Source: Alnus glutinosa (Eukaryota; Streptophyta; Magnoliopsida; Fagales; Betulaceae). Taken from it: DNA of 64,000 bases. The notes below the pieces were generated by a model. It worked only from the letters and a program-made list of their open reading frames with translations, made no database searches and was not told the origin of the DNA. The stretch spans positions 434,001 through 498,000 of the forward strand of contig NC_084890.1 of assembly GCF_958979055.1 (NCBI RefSeq), in the 5' to 3' direction. Shown here in pieces: positions 35,364 to 48,300 of the stretch. The number at the start of each line of letters is the position of its first letter. The stretch's first letter is position 1. A program made the position numbers and the translations under genes.

Positions 35364-38300
35364 ATGGGGATCGTTTCTCAGGAAGCGATTAACCAGTTCC
35401 AAGCTCTAATAGATCGAGGTCTTCTTCTCCAACTTCAATTTTTTGTTTGTTTTTTCACCCATCAAATAGTTGCGTAATTATTTTTCTTTATTTTTTTGCA
35501 TTTATTTTCTTCATTTTTTCTAATAATGTGCAGTTGAGGAGCCATTGAAGAGCACATTTCAGGTTAGCATTTTCTTTCTTTTCCTATATTTTATGCTCCA
35601 TCCGATTTGTCTTCAACCTGAGTCAATGCCTTCAAAGTACTTTTCTTTTTCTTTTATTGTTTCTAAAGTTTACATTTTTTTAGTATTTTTTGATTTTTTT
35701 TTTTTTTTTGGGGTGTGTGTGGGTGTTTTGCGTTGGCCAAAAATATGAGCTTCAGATGTTTGTTGTGTTTCGTTGAATTTTGTAGGCATTAGAGCTGATC
35801 CTGAAATCTAACTTAGTCGGCTGGTTGAATACTTTGATCTGGGCACTGGGTCTTCTGATGATCTTTTTTTTGTGGTAAACTGGCTTGTGACATTGATTCA
35901 AAGCAAAGTCTTGGCTGAGTTATTCCGTGTAGTTCTAGTTCAATCTTGCGCCATGCTTTAAAATTATCTACTGAAGTTATTTTTAACTAAAATACCTATA
36001 TGATTTAAGCTCGTAAGCTGAAAAAAGTGGTAGTTAATTTCTTCTCTTTCTTTAGAGTCATTAACTCTGATAAATTGCTTTAGAGATTCTTCTAATTATT
36101 CACGCGGAGTTAGATAAGGTTCAGGTGCCATACATTCTCATTTAACCAATTAATTTGATATTTTACTGCGTGACCAAGGAGAACAAAACTGGAGGAGATA
36201 TGTGGCCAGGGGTGATAGTACTTGATAGCATAAGGATTAGTGGATTAGGACTCAATGGAAGAGGCTGTTTGATACTTTTACCTAGAGGCCACGAGGATTT
36301 TAGCGGATTCCCTTTTTAGCAAGTAACTAGATCTGTTGAAGTCTTTTTCCATCTGAATCTCTTCAAGGGGCCGACTATAGACTAGATGTCCTTGGAACTT
36401 ATCAAAAAAAGAAAGAATGGCTGTCCTTGGAATTTGACGCATATTACAATACTTCTCTTGCTCATCAAACCAGCAGTTCCTGGAAATATGTCACCCCTTG
36501 GGTTGTCATCTTATGAAATATCTGGTTGCAATTTCAGTAGAAATCCCATTCCAGTTAAAATGTAGTTAGCTATCAGAGCACGTTACATTGCAAGATTTAT
36601 GAAAAGCTCGCCCGATGGTGTTGAGACTCTTTGGTCTCATAATCACATTCATGATCTTATTATCCCTAAACTACATCGAGCAAAGTGTCAAACAACATCA
36701 AATTGGTTTTCCTAACATCCAAAATATGAGGCAAGTTTACTACATCGAGCAAAGTGTCAAACAACATCAAATTGGTTTTTGTAACATCCAAAATATGAGG
36801 CAAGTTTGGAGGGGGAAGTAAGAAAAATGATTTGCATGTTGTCTGCATCAAAGCATCTAAGACTCAACCATACGATACCATTATATCTACCCAACCGAGG
36901 GAAAACAAAAATAAATTTGGTTGGAATGATGATGAAATTTATGTTGTATATTTAATTCATTGGAATAAACTATCTATGGATATAATTCATTTGTTAAGGT
37001 TTTGAGGAGATGGAAGATGTCCTTTCTTTTGTTTCCTTCTTTTTTATGTGGTCAGTGAAAAATTGAGTGTGTTTTGTAGGTAAGTAATGATTGTATTGAG
37101 CCTCATTGCATGCCATGTACCTCTTCAAAATTTATTGATATTTGAGTTGAATATATGGATTTGCCAAATTGTTTCTCTATCTGCAGAATGTTCATCAAGG
37201 ATATTTAACTGAAACTCTGGTGCGTTTCCTGAAAGCAAGGGAGGGGAATGTTGCCAAAGCCCATAAAATGGTTAGATATGTTTCTTTTGGTTGAAATATT
37301 TGTGAATCTGTCACGGTTTTATATTATTGAAACAGTTCGATTTTGATTCCTTTTTATTGATGACATGTTGTGCCTGAAATGATGTTTCAGTTGGTGGATT
37401 GTTTAAACTGGAGGGTACAGAGTGAGATTGACAACATCTTAGCAGTAAGTTTGCAGTCTGCTCTGGTGTTACTTTTTTCTGTAAGTTGATTATTTGTCTA
37501 CAGGTTGTTAATTTCTGATTGTCGGTTCAAGTCCAATCGGGTGTGTAACTTGCCAATAAAAAAAAAAGAAAAAATTCTGATTATTTTCCCAAAGACATGT
37601 TTTATTAACTAATTATTTTCCAAAGATCTTTGATTAATTTGATCCATCAAGTTATAGATCAGCTCATAGAATCCTTTCTGTACTTTTTGTTTACGACAAG
37701 GTGGTAACCAAGTTCATATTATGTGATTGATTGAAGTCAACAATCTATTGCATGATATCAAATGCATTATCTCATAGTCTGCAATCTACCTCTGTGTAGC
37801 AAGTTGAGGAAAGATTGATATTATTCATGAACTAACTCTACATTCAACATAAAATTAACTTTATGATTATTATTGTGAATGCCTACGTGACCAATTCATA
37901 GTTCTAAACTTATAGAGCCCACATGTGGTTATAACTTTTTAATCTAATTGTCATAGCAGTGGCTTCTTGAAATGCTATCTTTATTATGGATGAGAATCAT
38001 GTTAGAGCTGGCCGGCGGACTGTGCTGTCGTTGGACTAAGAACAGTAATGTTTTATAACATCAATCAGACATTTAAATGATTTCTGTAATTGATATCATT
38101 GAACTACTAAATTCTTGTTTGAGTGCACTCTCTCTCTCTCATTCACACATATTCAGAAAGGCAACACATTAAATGCAACCATGGTTTCTTTTTCATTGCA
38201 CGCACATTAATAGTTTTTTGGTCACAAATTGTGTTGCTCAGGTAATTTTGCAAAAATGAAGCCAAAATCATAAATATAGTAATGCCAATTAGTTCTTATG

Positions 38301-41300
38301 TATTTGATCTTGATGCTGTTTCTTTATGCAGAAACCCATAGTTCCTGCTGAACTTTATAGAGCGGTGCGTAATTCACAGCTCATAGGAGTGTCAGGTCAC
38401 TCAAGAGAGGTGCTCATTCTTAACAAAAATTTATCTTGTTTACAGATTTTACAATTTTTTATTTTTTTATTTTTTCCCTTTGGCCAGGGTAGTGTTTACA
38501 TATTCAATTCTGCAGTATATTGCTTCATGTGGAGCACCTTATTCAAATTTAACTTTGTTAATTGCATTGCTCTCTGTGCTCTTGACTTATTCCTCTTTCC
38601 ATCTTCTCCAGGGACTGCCCATCTTTGCAATGGGTGTTGGCCTCAGCACGTTTGATAAAGCTTCTGTAAGTATTACGATTACATTCCTTATTGAAGGTTC
38701 ATTGATACAAAGTCTGATATGGAACAAAAATTTCTACCACTTGATCTCAATAAAGGATTTTTATTTGTATATCTTCTCCTTTTGTAGGTCCACTACTATG
38801 TGCAGTCACATATTCAAATGAATGAATATAGGGACCGTGTAATTTTGGTGAGTAATAAAATTTGCCATCTTCTAGAAAATTTCTTCGGTTTTTTAGTGAA
38901 TAAATTTTTTTATATGAGTAGTTTCTTCCCTTGATATTTTTACCTGTATACTTTGTCATAGCCACTTTGCATAAAAAATGTATTAAGTCATTCTTTTTGA
39001 CCCTTATATAAACTGTTGTAGCCTGCTGCATCTAAAAAATATGGGCGGCCTATCACCACATGCGTGAAAGTCTTGGACATGACTGGCCTCAAGCTCTCAG
39101 CACTGAGCCAGATAAAGGTATAATTTGCTATCGTTGAAGTTTTCTGTTTTCCCTTCCCTGTTACCCCATTGAACATTGTAAATAGTCTCCTTAGTACCCC
39201 CTAAATTTTTGTTCTTGTGATATATCTTGGTTTTGTTTAGGATTTAGTAAAAAAAATAGAGTTATTGCATTTCACTTTATTCGGGTACTTGGATGAGCAG
39301 GGTTGCATTTCGCAACCAACTCGTACACATTATTTTTATCAGACTTTGAATATATGACCAACACTGAATGAATTTTGGACATTTTCAAGATGGATCAATG
39401 AGAGTTCAAGACTAGGAACATAATCACCCATAGACTTTATACGTGAAAATATGGTTTTTGAAATCTGAGATAAGTAATGTATGAATAACCCTACATCACA
39501 AAATACTGTGAATAATATGAAGAAAAAAAGAACTGAATAAAGTTGCTGATAAGGCTTTTTTGATATTTCAACGTACAAAATCATTATTGGTAATTTGAAA
39601 ATATATTCTGATACTATTCGTCCTTATCAAGCTCAGCATTAAGCAAATCCAGTTTGCCTTGGGGAAGAATCTGAAAAAAGTAAACTATCCCCAAAAGAAG
39701 AATTCTAGATCTAGATACATTGTCTGAAGCCTAGGAGTCTGAGTTAATCTTATACTCGCTGATGTACATTGCGAGGGGTACACAACGGTCAAGAACAACT
39801 TTGCACATTTTTTCTTGAGTTTTGAATTTTATATACTTCTAAATCCATGTAACATTCACTTAGTCGTGCGTATTGTGTTCATGCAGTTATTTACAATTAT
39901 ATCTACCATTGATGACTTGAACTACCCAGAGAAGACGAATACATATTACATTGTAAATGCGCCATATATATTTTCAGCCTGTTGGAAGGTAAGCCTCAAC
40001 ATTGTAGATCATTATGATTATATATCCTGCTTTGCTATTCTTCCAGTGTTTCTCTTCAGTGATTTGCAAAATATTTGTAAGATATGACCTTTTTGGCATG
40101 GCAAGAGTGTGACACTTGAACTGTTAACAGGTCGTCAAGCCTCTATTGCAGGAGAGAACCAGGAAAAAAGTTCAGGTCTTGCCAGGTAGTGGCAGAGATG
40201 AGCTCTTGAAAGTAAGTTGGTTTCAGAATGTCTTAAAATATTGAGAAATTCATGAAATTTACCCCCGTTATCCAAATCTTATTTATAGTACTCAATTTAG
40301 ATATCCCTAAGATTCTTAGTTAAACGTTCTCTTTGTTTCTCCCTTTTGATCAGCATAGAGCTGTCTTAGCTCCTTCACAGGTTCTTTTGTTTATGATTGC
40401 AGTTGTCAATGTCCTCTCCTCTTCAAGTCTTTAATATACAGTTCCAAAAGTAATGGTGTCTGTTATAACTAGTAGTTTGACTCGGTATGTTCACCGATGA
40501 AAAGCAACCACTGTTCAAATATTAGCCTGCTTACATAATCACCATTAGGTGCAACTATCATTATAGGCCATGGTGTGGGCTGGGTTGTTTTTCTACTTGT
40601 AACAGACTCAGGCAGGGATACTGGCGTTACAACAAAAGCTTGACTCAGTATGTTCACTGATGAAAAGCAACCACTATTCAAATTTTATAGCCTGCTTACA
40701 TAATCACCATTAGGTGGAACTATCATTAAAGGCCATGGTGCGGGTTGGGTTGTTTTTCTACTTGTAACAGACTCAGGCAGGGATACTGGCGTTACAACAA
40801 AAGTTTTCCTCTTGATTGGTTTCAGTTAATAATCAAGCATCCTGTATTCCTCTTCCAATGTCAATTGCTCGTTGGAAGATGCATTGAGGGGCTACAGATA
40901 AAGGGTGGATGTTTCCTTACTACGGGACGCACTAGTGAATATGCGGAATAGATGTTCCTTTTGATAGGTTACTGAATGATGTTCAGTCCTGTTCCATTCT
41001 TTCAGATGACTAATCTTGTTGGCTTTTGTGTTTCATGTAGATAATGGACTATGCTTCTCTACCACATTTCTGTAGAAAAGAAGGCTCTGGATCATCTCGA
41101 CATGCAGAAAATGGATATGAAAATTGCTTTTCCCTCGACCATCCCTTTCATCGACAGCTCTACGACTACATCAAGCAGCAATGCTTGAAACGTGAACCTG
41201 TTCAACCCATAAAACAGGGTTCTTTTCATGTGAATCTGCCTGAGCCTGGAGCAGAAGGGACGGAAATCGCTAAAACTCTAGAAACTGAGTTACAGAAGTT

Positions 41301-41370
41301 TGAGAATGGGAATGGGAATGGGAATGGGATGTCTGACTCGCTACATAGGCTAAGGATTGATGATAAATGA
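35364..41370 (+). CDS. SEC14-like CRAL-TRIO lipid-transfer protein
   Basis: Eleven coding exons: 35,364-35,418, 35,534-35,562, 37,187-37,270, 37,391-37,444, 38,332-38,409, 38,612-38,665, 38,788-38,847, 39,022-39,117, 39,887-39,988, 40,131-40,211 and 41,041-41,370. They encode 340 aa with all phases consistent. The N-terminal CRAL-TRIO helical part has VRFLKAREGNVAKAHKMLVD (about residues 40-59). The lipid-binding domain (about 78-250) includes VHYYVQSHIQMNEYRDRVIL, VLDMTGLKLSALSQIK, YPEKTNTYYIVNAPYIFSAC and a WKVVKPLLQERTRKKVQVL helix. These are the signatures of phosphatidylinositol/phosphatidylcholine transfer proteins; the closest remembered family is the short plant SEC14 cytosolic factor type. 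It lacks a nodulin or GOLD extension. The C-terminus has a GNGNGNGN tract encoded by a GGGAAT repeat. The first donor is a weak GTCTTC. Confidence 0.93.
36671..36808 (+). repeat. Two-copy 69-bp tandem repeat in SEC14 intron 2
   Basis: A 69-bp unit beginning CTACATCGAGCAAAGTGTCA occurs twice head-to-tail with one short difference (CCTAACATCC versus TGTAACATCC). It lies in the long intron 2. Confidence 0.95.
40477..40803 (+). repeat. Two-copy 163-bp tandem repeat in SEC14 intron 10
   Basis: The unit starts TTGACTCGGTATGTTCACCG (40,477-40,639) and repeats at 40,640-40,803 with few substitutions and one small indel. Both units end ACTGGCGTTACAACAAAAG. It is in intron 10 and does not alter the splice sites. 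Confidence 0.95.
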
Positions 41371-42200
41371 AATTATGTAGCTCAATATCCTTAATGATTT
41401 GCAGTGATATGAAAAACACTTTGATGCCCGTTCATTTTGTTGGAGCTGCTAGAGAAGGAATGTGGTCTTTCTGGTCCTACCATTCTAGTTATACCATAAA
41501 ATGAATGTAAAAGTAGTAGCTTATATTATCCCTACATGAATTCAGAGGGAAAAGCTAATATGGTGTATGTAACTTGACAAATTGGTTGGATCCTCAGTTT
41601 AAAGCTGTCCCCAGCCTGACATGTAGTAGTGAAGCAGAGAATTCACTTTGAGTTGCACAGATTTAAGTTGAATGTTAGTAGCACAGAGGAGTATGTTTTA
41701 GCCATTGGCAGTTTCTAGCTTTGACTGTTAAACCATATGTAGTGCTTTGTGGTGGCCCGTTTTAAAAAATGGGAGTTTATTAGATAGCTGGGCTTCTGTC
41801 CTCGGATTGCTGACTGCTTCCAATAGCCATGTTCTCTCATAGCTGCCATTACATCAATGTTCTAGGCAACTGAAAGGGCCCTTGGAAAGCAAATCTTAAA
41901 ATGTGACACGTGTCTCTGCTTTCTTTTTCCAGTCTGTATTCATCCCTTGTTTCTGTATTGATATACCTTGTTATCAATTTCTTCTGAGAATCCAATGAAA
42001 GGGAGAAATTACTCCCAAGAATTTTTGGTTACACAAAACCAGGTTTTGACATTCTGTTCTGTTTCTGAACCATTTAACATTTGCACAATTGTTTTATGGA
42101 AGACAAAAATCTGGCATGGCTTCCTCACCTGGTATGATGAGCTCCAGATGTTTTCTCTTGGTTCATCCTGATCTCTCTGGCAGGAACCGCTTTTAAAGTC

Positions 42201-44331
42201 CTAGAACAGCTGGGTAAATGATGCTGCTGACTTCCCTGAATGCTCTATAATAGTAGAAGCAGCTTCAGAGCCCGCTTTTTGATCTTGTCGCCACTTCCGG
42301 AGTTCACCCTCAACCACTGTTTTTGCTGAATCTGCCATCTTTGCTTTTTTTAGGGCCATCTCAGTTGCAACCTTGATTTCCTCGATTGCTTTCAAATTGG
42401 CCTCCAACTTCCTATCTGCATGAATTTTAATTGCTTCGATTGCTTCTAAGTGTGCCATGGCAGCTTCCTCTTTATTTTCAGCCAAATTTTCGTACTCCTT
42501 GACTTTCCTACTCAAGGACGCAAACTCCTCCATAGTCAATTTGATGTAGGCGCCAGGCTGTGAATTTGAAGAATGAAGACTATCCTGTTTCCCAGAAAAA
42601 ATCTTCATCTCAGAAAGGGCTCTTTGCTCTGCCGCTTTTGCTTCCTCGGCCTCTCTAAGGGCAAGTTCTACCTTTTTCTCCGCTTCTTCTGAAGCCATTC
42701 GGGTAGCTTCAGCTTCTTGCTTAAGCTCGTTAGCATTTCTCTTCATCTCTTCGGCTTCTGATAGTAGCTGTTGGAGTCGATCAGCAGAGACATCCAAATC
42801 GTTGTCTTCGAGTTCTGCCTCTGCCTCTGCCTTGCATTCAGCTTGCTCTTTCTTCACATCCTCCAGTTCCAGCCTAAGCGAACTCACTAAGCTTCGAAGA
42901 GAGCTTTCTTCTTCTGCAACTTCCTGCAGTGTTCTTGTGGCTTCACTGAGTTCCGAGGTTACAACTCTCACAGTATCCATTCCAGAAGCATGTGCCGCCT
43001 TCATCTTCTCTTGTACAGCTTCAATCTCCGCACTCGTATCTGCAAATATGGCCTCTAAATTTCTAGTTGATTCTGGGTCAACCTCTTCTTTCAGGTACAT
43101 TAATTTTTTCTCTGCTTCTTCCTTTGCGGATTTGTATGATTGAAGGCCTGCATCTTTTGCCGCCACCATCTTTCCCTGTTCTTGTTGGGCTTGTAGAGTA
43201 GCAAGCTTTAGATGCTCATTTGATAACTGCATAGCTGCAATCTCCTTCGAAAGCTCACTGACCTTTTCTGTGTTAATATTTGCCGAACGCTGAGCTTCTG
43301 CTGCCTGTTGGAATGCAGCCAGTTTTGCTTCCAAGGCCGCATCAAAGTCCTGCCGAATTTTGGTTAGCTCTTGCTTTGCAGCATCAAGCTCAGTGACGGT
43401 GGCCATGTACTCCTTTCTTGCATGCTCCACTTCTTCTTTCCAATCTTCACGTCCGATCCCATTTCTCGATTTTTCTGCTCCCAATTTGTTGGCTTGATTC
43501 TTGACACCCTCTGCAGCTTCGATTACTGACTGTTTGGACTCGCTTAGAGTTTTGAGCTTGGTGGTTAAATCTTGAAGTGTTCTCTTTGCCTTTTCAAGCT
43601 CGGCAAGTGCCCGAGCTTTTGTTGTCTCCGAGCTCTCTAGCTGCTGCTTAATCCTGCCTAGTTGTTTCTGGGCCAATAGCAGTTGCGTCTCGTTGGCCAG
43701 TACATTCTGGCAAATAAAGAAGAAGATCACGCTTTTATGACATTAAATCAACTACAAGAATGAGAAATCCTTTTATCTTATATATGTTGACCGACATTGT
43801 CGGTTAAATCACCAGTTGTCTGTCCTATAAGCTTTATGTTGGCCCGTGAAGTCCTAAATGTGAAATGTTCAATTTAAATGAAATGTGAATTACGGAGACA
43901 GAGTTCGGATTCAAAACTTTTGTTTTGATAGCACGTTAAATCACCAATTGTCTAAAAAACTAATAAGAAATGATGAATTTATTCGGAAGATTGCAACATC
44001 AAAGTCAAATTAAAAGGTATTTCATTACAAATCCCAGATAACAAATTGATGTTAATTGTTAAGATACTATGTTAAATCATTAATTGTATCATATAAAACA
44101 GCACTGTATTCTTTCTAAGATAATGTTCCTTGGCGATGGAATAATCCTATTTACCTCTGAAGAAAGTCTTGTCTTCTTGACGGCAGGTTTCTCCCTAGAG
44201 ACAGCTACTTCACGAAATAGACTAACAGCAGCTTTGACAGACTGGAAAGGTGCCCTGGTATCAATCTCTCCCACTTCTGGCCTTGGAGAACCTGGAGCCT
44301 TTTGGTGATTTTTTATGTGTCTATTGACCAT
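42201..44331 (-). CDS. WEB-family coiled-coil protein
   Basis: Two coding exons (44,155-44,331 and 42,201-43,706) encode 560 aa. The N-terminus carries the family block PRPEVGEIDTRAPFQSVKAA (about residues 17-36). Next comes NVLANETQLLLAQKQL, then nearly unbroken coiled coil (about 60-540) rich in E, K, A and L, including TMEEFASLSRKVKEYENLAE. The block and length fit the WEAK CHLOROPLAST MOVEMENT UNDER BLUE LIGHT (WEB1/PMI2-related, DUF827) family, in which members act in actin-dependent chloroplast photorelocation. The exact member role is inferred. A non-coding leader exon is likely (donor near 44,723, acceptor at 44,351-44,353). It faces the SEC14 gene tail-to-tail, leaving about 830 bp between stop codons. 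Plus-strand open frames opposite it are shadows. Confidence 0.92.
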
Positions 44332-44859
44332 CTCTTCCTTTGAAAATTTACTGCAAAATGAATTTAAAATTAACATCATACAGAAACGAGATCCATGAAT
44401 ACAGTACAAAGTTATGTGAAAGATTGCAGCATATATCTTCCAATGTTATGTGAAAGATAAAATGCAACATTAACATTAATCAAATAATTAAGGAGCAAGA
44501 ACAGAAGATGGGTAATATCATAAACAGAAAAGCATTCAAAAATTTGGAAACTGTGAATCCATGATCCACCATTAGCAAGAGCCTTACACGAATCACAAAA
44601 ACCTGGTAGTAAAACAATTAATTGAACCCTCAAAGAGACCTTCCAATGAGTTTCCAAGCCGGAGATTGAATTTACAAAACAAACATGATGTATTTGACTT
44701 TATTATAATTAGCAAAATATTACCTTTTCTTCTCTTCGAATTTCTGGGTCCGTTGGAAAACAAGAACATGCTGAGAATGAAGTTGGTTAAAGCTTTTTGT
44801 TCAGCTATTTTAGCGGGAAAGACAGAGAGGTTATTGGTGGTTTTTAACGGTAAATACTG

Positions 44860-46145
44860 TCCACCGTACAGTAGTTTGGGAAAAGACAGAGGTGTCCCTG
44901 ACTGTCACAACTTGCTCTAAAAAGAAATGAAAAAAAAAAAAAAAAAAATCAATCTTTGCAGTTACATTGATTCTCAATTAGCTCCTTAATGTTTAAGAAG
45001 TGGATTAAAAGTTTAAAATGATCAATCAATCTTTTTCTGAACTTCCATTTGAAATGTTGATGAAAAAACCGCCAAAATGCAAAATCAACGCCAATAATAA
45101 TGCGACACTTGTCTCTATATAATAAAAAAATAAAATTAAAAAAAATAAAAGAGATTCAAATAGGTGGTTCAGCTACCATCACAGCTTTTGGCTAAAGGGG
45201 GGTGAATAACCACTCCCATGACCCTTTTTAAAAAAAAAAAAAAAAAAAATTATTATAGAAAATACACGTTGCATTATTATTGATGTTGATGTGACACTCT
45301 AATGGTTTCCATCCAAATTTAGGAGACACATGTCCCATTATACTCTTTATGTTAAGGACTAAATATTATGGACTTTTCTTTCTTTTTTTTTTTCAAAATT
45401 TTCTTTAATTTAGTCTATAATATTGCTGTGTGTTTTTTAAGCGTGTGAGAAGCTAATAATTTTTTTATGAGTTATGTGATTCACACATGCTAGTTAAAAA
45501 AAAAAAAAAATCAAACTTCTTGCATGTTAAGGGACACATGACAATTTTATAGACTAGATTAAAGAAAATTTCTTAAACTCAATCCGGAAAAAATTTATGC
45601 CCAAATATTATTAGGCTTGTTAAGTAGTAGGCGGTAATGAATGAATACAATTTTATTTTATTTTTTTTCAAAAAAAAAAAAAAAAAATTTGATTGGACCT
45701 CTTATTTAGTCTATTAAATTAAAGTGTCTTTAGATGATGTAATAGTATATACTCACATTATTTTTTAATAAAGTATATGATTTCACATACAATTTTAACA
45801 TGCACTAAAGATAAATATCAGTTTGGAAAAATTGTCCAAACTCTTCTTTTGTTAAGCTTGAAATATGAGAATTATAATATTCGATCTACAACTAACAATT
45901 TATTTATCTTCAAACCGACCCATCATTGACTATCTATTATTAGATGGACTAATCCTTCATACATTGGAACGGTTGAAGGGTCAAAATGTTTAATGAATGA
46001 TTGATTCAATGAAAGTATGTTTGATCCTTATCGAAAAGATCCCGGCCACCACAAACTCTGGAATTGATAATCAATTGATCATCACCAAAATAAGCTTACA
46101 GTACAAAGAGAAAAAAAGAAAAAAAAAAAAAAAAGAAAAAAAGAA
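44860..46145. other. Intergenic DNA, decayed repeats
   Basis: A 'GGTTCAGCTACC...' fragment at 45,160-45,230 resembles the GC-rich MITE core family. No gene is seen. Confidence 0.45.
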
Positions 46146-46149
46146 AAAA

Positions 46150-46240
46150 AGGGTTATTTGAGCCGTTTTAACAAAACGGTTATAATTAATTTTGAACCGT
46201 TTTTAAATTAAATGTCTCAAATTAGAGCCGTTTAAACAAA
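46150..46240. repeat. Inverted-repeat flank of the minisatellite
   Basis: TTTGAGCCGTTTTAACAAAA at 46,157 is mirrored by the reverse of 46,215-46,240 (TTTGTTTAAACGGCTCTAAT). It may be one end of a transposable element that carries the adjacent tandem array. Confidence 0.45.
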
Positions 46241-46261
46241 AAAAAAAAAAAAAAGATTTCA

Positions 46262-46571
46262 CATAGATCGTACCACGATCGATTACACATGATTATACCA
46301 CGATCGCATAGATCGTACCACGATCGATCACATAGATCGTACCACGGTCGATCACATAGATCGTACCACGGTCAATCACACTTAGATTGTACCACGATCG
46401 ATCACATTGATCGTACCACGATCGATTACACTTAGATTCTACCAGGATCGATCACACTTAAATCCTACCACGATCAATCACATTTAGATCTTATCACGAT
46501 CGATCACATATGATCGTACCACGATCGATCTTAAAACTAGTACGATCTAAGTGATCGATCGTGATACGATC
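46262..46571. repeat. Minisatellite of ~24-27 bp units with CGATCG core
   Basis: About 11 degenerate units share the pattern GATCGTACCACGATCGATCACA. Spacers alternate between CATAGATC and CACTTAGATT. The final part (46,539-46,571) is one unit in reverse orientation (ACGATCTAAGTGATCGATCG). Each unit holds a self-complementary CGATCG. No spacers or leader suit a CRISPR array, and the organism is eukaryotic. Confidence 0.85.
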
Positions 46572-46932
46572 TATATATCTCCTTCAAAACTACCATTCAA
46601 TTGTTAATGTTCCTCCAAACTACCAATAGTGCCAATGTCTCATCTCAAACTACTAAAAAAAGTCAATGTTCCCCTAAATGACAAAAATAGATTTCATAAA
46701 ATTATTAAATTTTTAAAAAAATATAAAATAACAAAAAATTATAGAAAAAAAATAAAATAAAAACTGTTTTTTTTTTTTTTTTACTCATAGCTAAGTTGTT
46801 AGTATATATGTTAACTAATACAAAGTTACAAATACTTATAAATATTAAGTAACATATTTAACATATATTAATAAATTGAGTAAAAAACGTATTGATAAAT
46901 TTATTAAAAGTTAATTATCCGATGGACGGTGG

Positions 46933-46937
<5 letters not shown>

Positions 46938-47018
<81 letters not shown>
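46938..47018. repeat. Long (TA)n microsatellite, ~80 bp
   Basis: There are about 40 uninterrupted TA units. Length polymorphism and hairpin formation are expected. Confidence 0.95.
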
Positions 47019-47020
<2 letters not shown>

Positions 47021-47189
47021 TCATTATTGCCTTAATTACGCCCTTGTGGAAGTTGAATTGAGATGATGATTTGGCCGAGTGAGGGGTTTACGTCCTTGTT
47101 TCCTTCGTGGTGCGACGGCGAGGAAGATGAATCCAGGGACATGGGTGGTGGCAGAACAGTTGTTATTGCAAGCAGATCGATCACTTTAC

Positions 47190-47370
47190 CCAGATGAGGT
47201 CACCGTTAGTGTCAGTGACGAGGAGGAGACCACCCGAAGACTTGAGGGTTCTGTGGTTGTGGAGGACTGAGAGGCGGTGGCAGTCCATTAAGGATTCAAA
47301 GGGCCAATGCGAAGGAGAAAATGAGGAGGGAGAGTGAGGACAGCAACTCCCTTGTTGTGTGGGAGAGAGA
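47190..47370 (-). other. Exon-like segment of an unrecognised gene
   Basis: On the minus strand a CT-rich leader-like stretch (about 47,370-47,290) is followed by an ATG near 47,289. The frame reads MDCHRLSVLHNHRTLKSSGG, then LLLVTDTNGDLIWVK, then a stop. The TGG/GTAAAG near its end could be a splice donor. GC content is higher than in the surroundings. No further exons are identified toward 46,000, where the minisatellite lies. It may be a captured or truncated gene start. The plus-strand frame at 47,079-47,270 is considered its shadow. Confidence 0.25.
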
Positions 47371-47379
47371 GATCCGTAG

Positions 47380-48225
47380 AAACCAATAAAAAAGAAATAT
47401 ACAATTGAAAAAATTGTTATTATAATTTTTTTTTTTTTTTTACATGTTCATCTAAGAAGAAGTGAGATTCGAATTAGTGGTACCTACTACACCTGTTTAA
47501 TAATTGGACCAATAATATTGGGCTTGACTTTCAAACGAGTCTTTTGGTATTTTTTTAGTCAATTATAGGGTAAAATTAGAAGAATAATGATACTTTAATT
47601 TATACTCATTTAATATTATTGATATAACTTGTTTTTTAAGTGATTTTTTATATTAAAGAAAAAAAGACAAAAAAAATCCATTAAAATGAGTCACGTCATC
47701 CAATATAATATGAGTATGAAAAGTTTAATTTATTTCAGTATTATCTCGTCAGTACTAAATAATTAGTCTTTAATTTTTATTTTTTTTTAACAAAAACCAC
47801 TTGACATTGTTAATTTGTTATTTCAACAAAACAAGATAAGATATGTTAAAAAAAAAAAAGAAAGTAAAATAGTGGATGGTTTCTAGCTACGCATATACCA
47901 TTACGAAAAATGATAAGCGGGAGATAATCAACCATCTCCTATCACTCTCTTTTAATTTTTTAAATCAAAAAAATATAAATTTATCTTTTGTCGTGACATT
48001 AAAGAACAAATTTTAATTTTTTTTATTTAAAAATAAAACAGGTTGCGATTGGACCCCTCCCCATGTATCACTGCTCTACCATTACTCCTCAATTAATATG
48101 TTGTCGGCAAAGTTTGAAATCGCTGTGATTGGTCTTTTGTCCTACTATAAACCAACTTCTGCTTAATTGGCTCCTACTATAGTATATATGCTAGGCTTGC
48201 TAGCTTTTCGTTTTCAATTCTTTTT
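47380..48225. other. AT-rich spacer upstream of CslE copy 1
   Basis: No gene is seen. The last ~100 bp should hold the CslE-1 promoter. Confidence 0.45.
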
Positions 48226-48230
48226 GGTGG

Positions 48231-48249
48231 TATTATATATATATATATA
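48231..48249 (+). promoter_or_regulatory. TATA-like element of CslE copy 1
   Basis: A TATTATATATATATATATA tract lies 31-49 bp upstream of the first ATG (48,280), consistent with a core promoter. Without transcript data the start site is uncertain. Confidence 0.4.
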
Positions 48250-48300
48250 CCCTATTAAACTTTCTCAATTTTAAGCAGCATGCGAGAAAGAGAGAGAGAG

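Noticed and set aside
42802-43143. Plus-strand open frame opposite the WEB-family gene
   Set aside because: It is the serine-rich shadow of a coiled-coil coding exon on the minus strand.
46262-46571. CRISPR-like array
   Set aside because: The units are degenerate and contiguous without unique spacers, and the DNA is plant nuclear.
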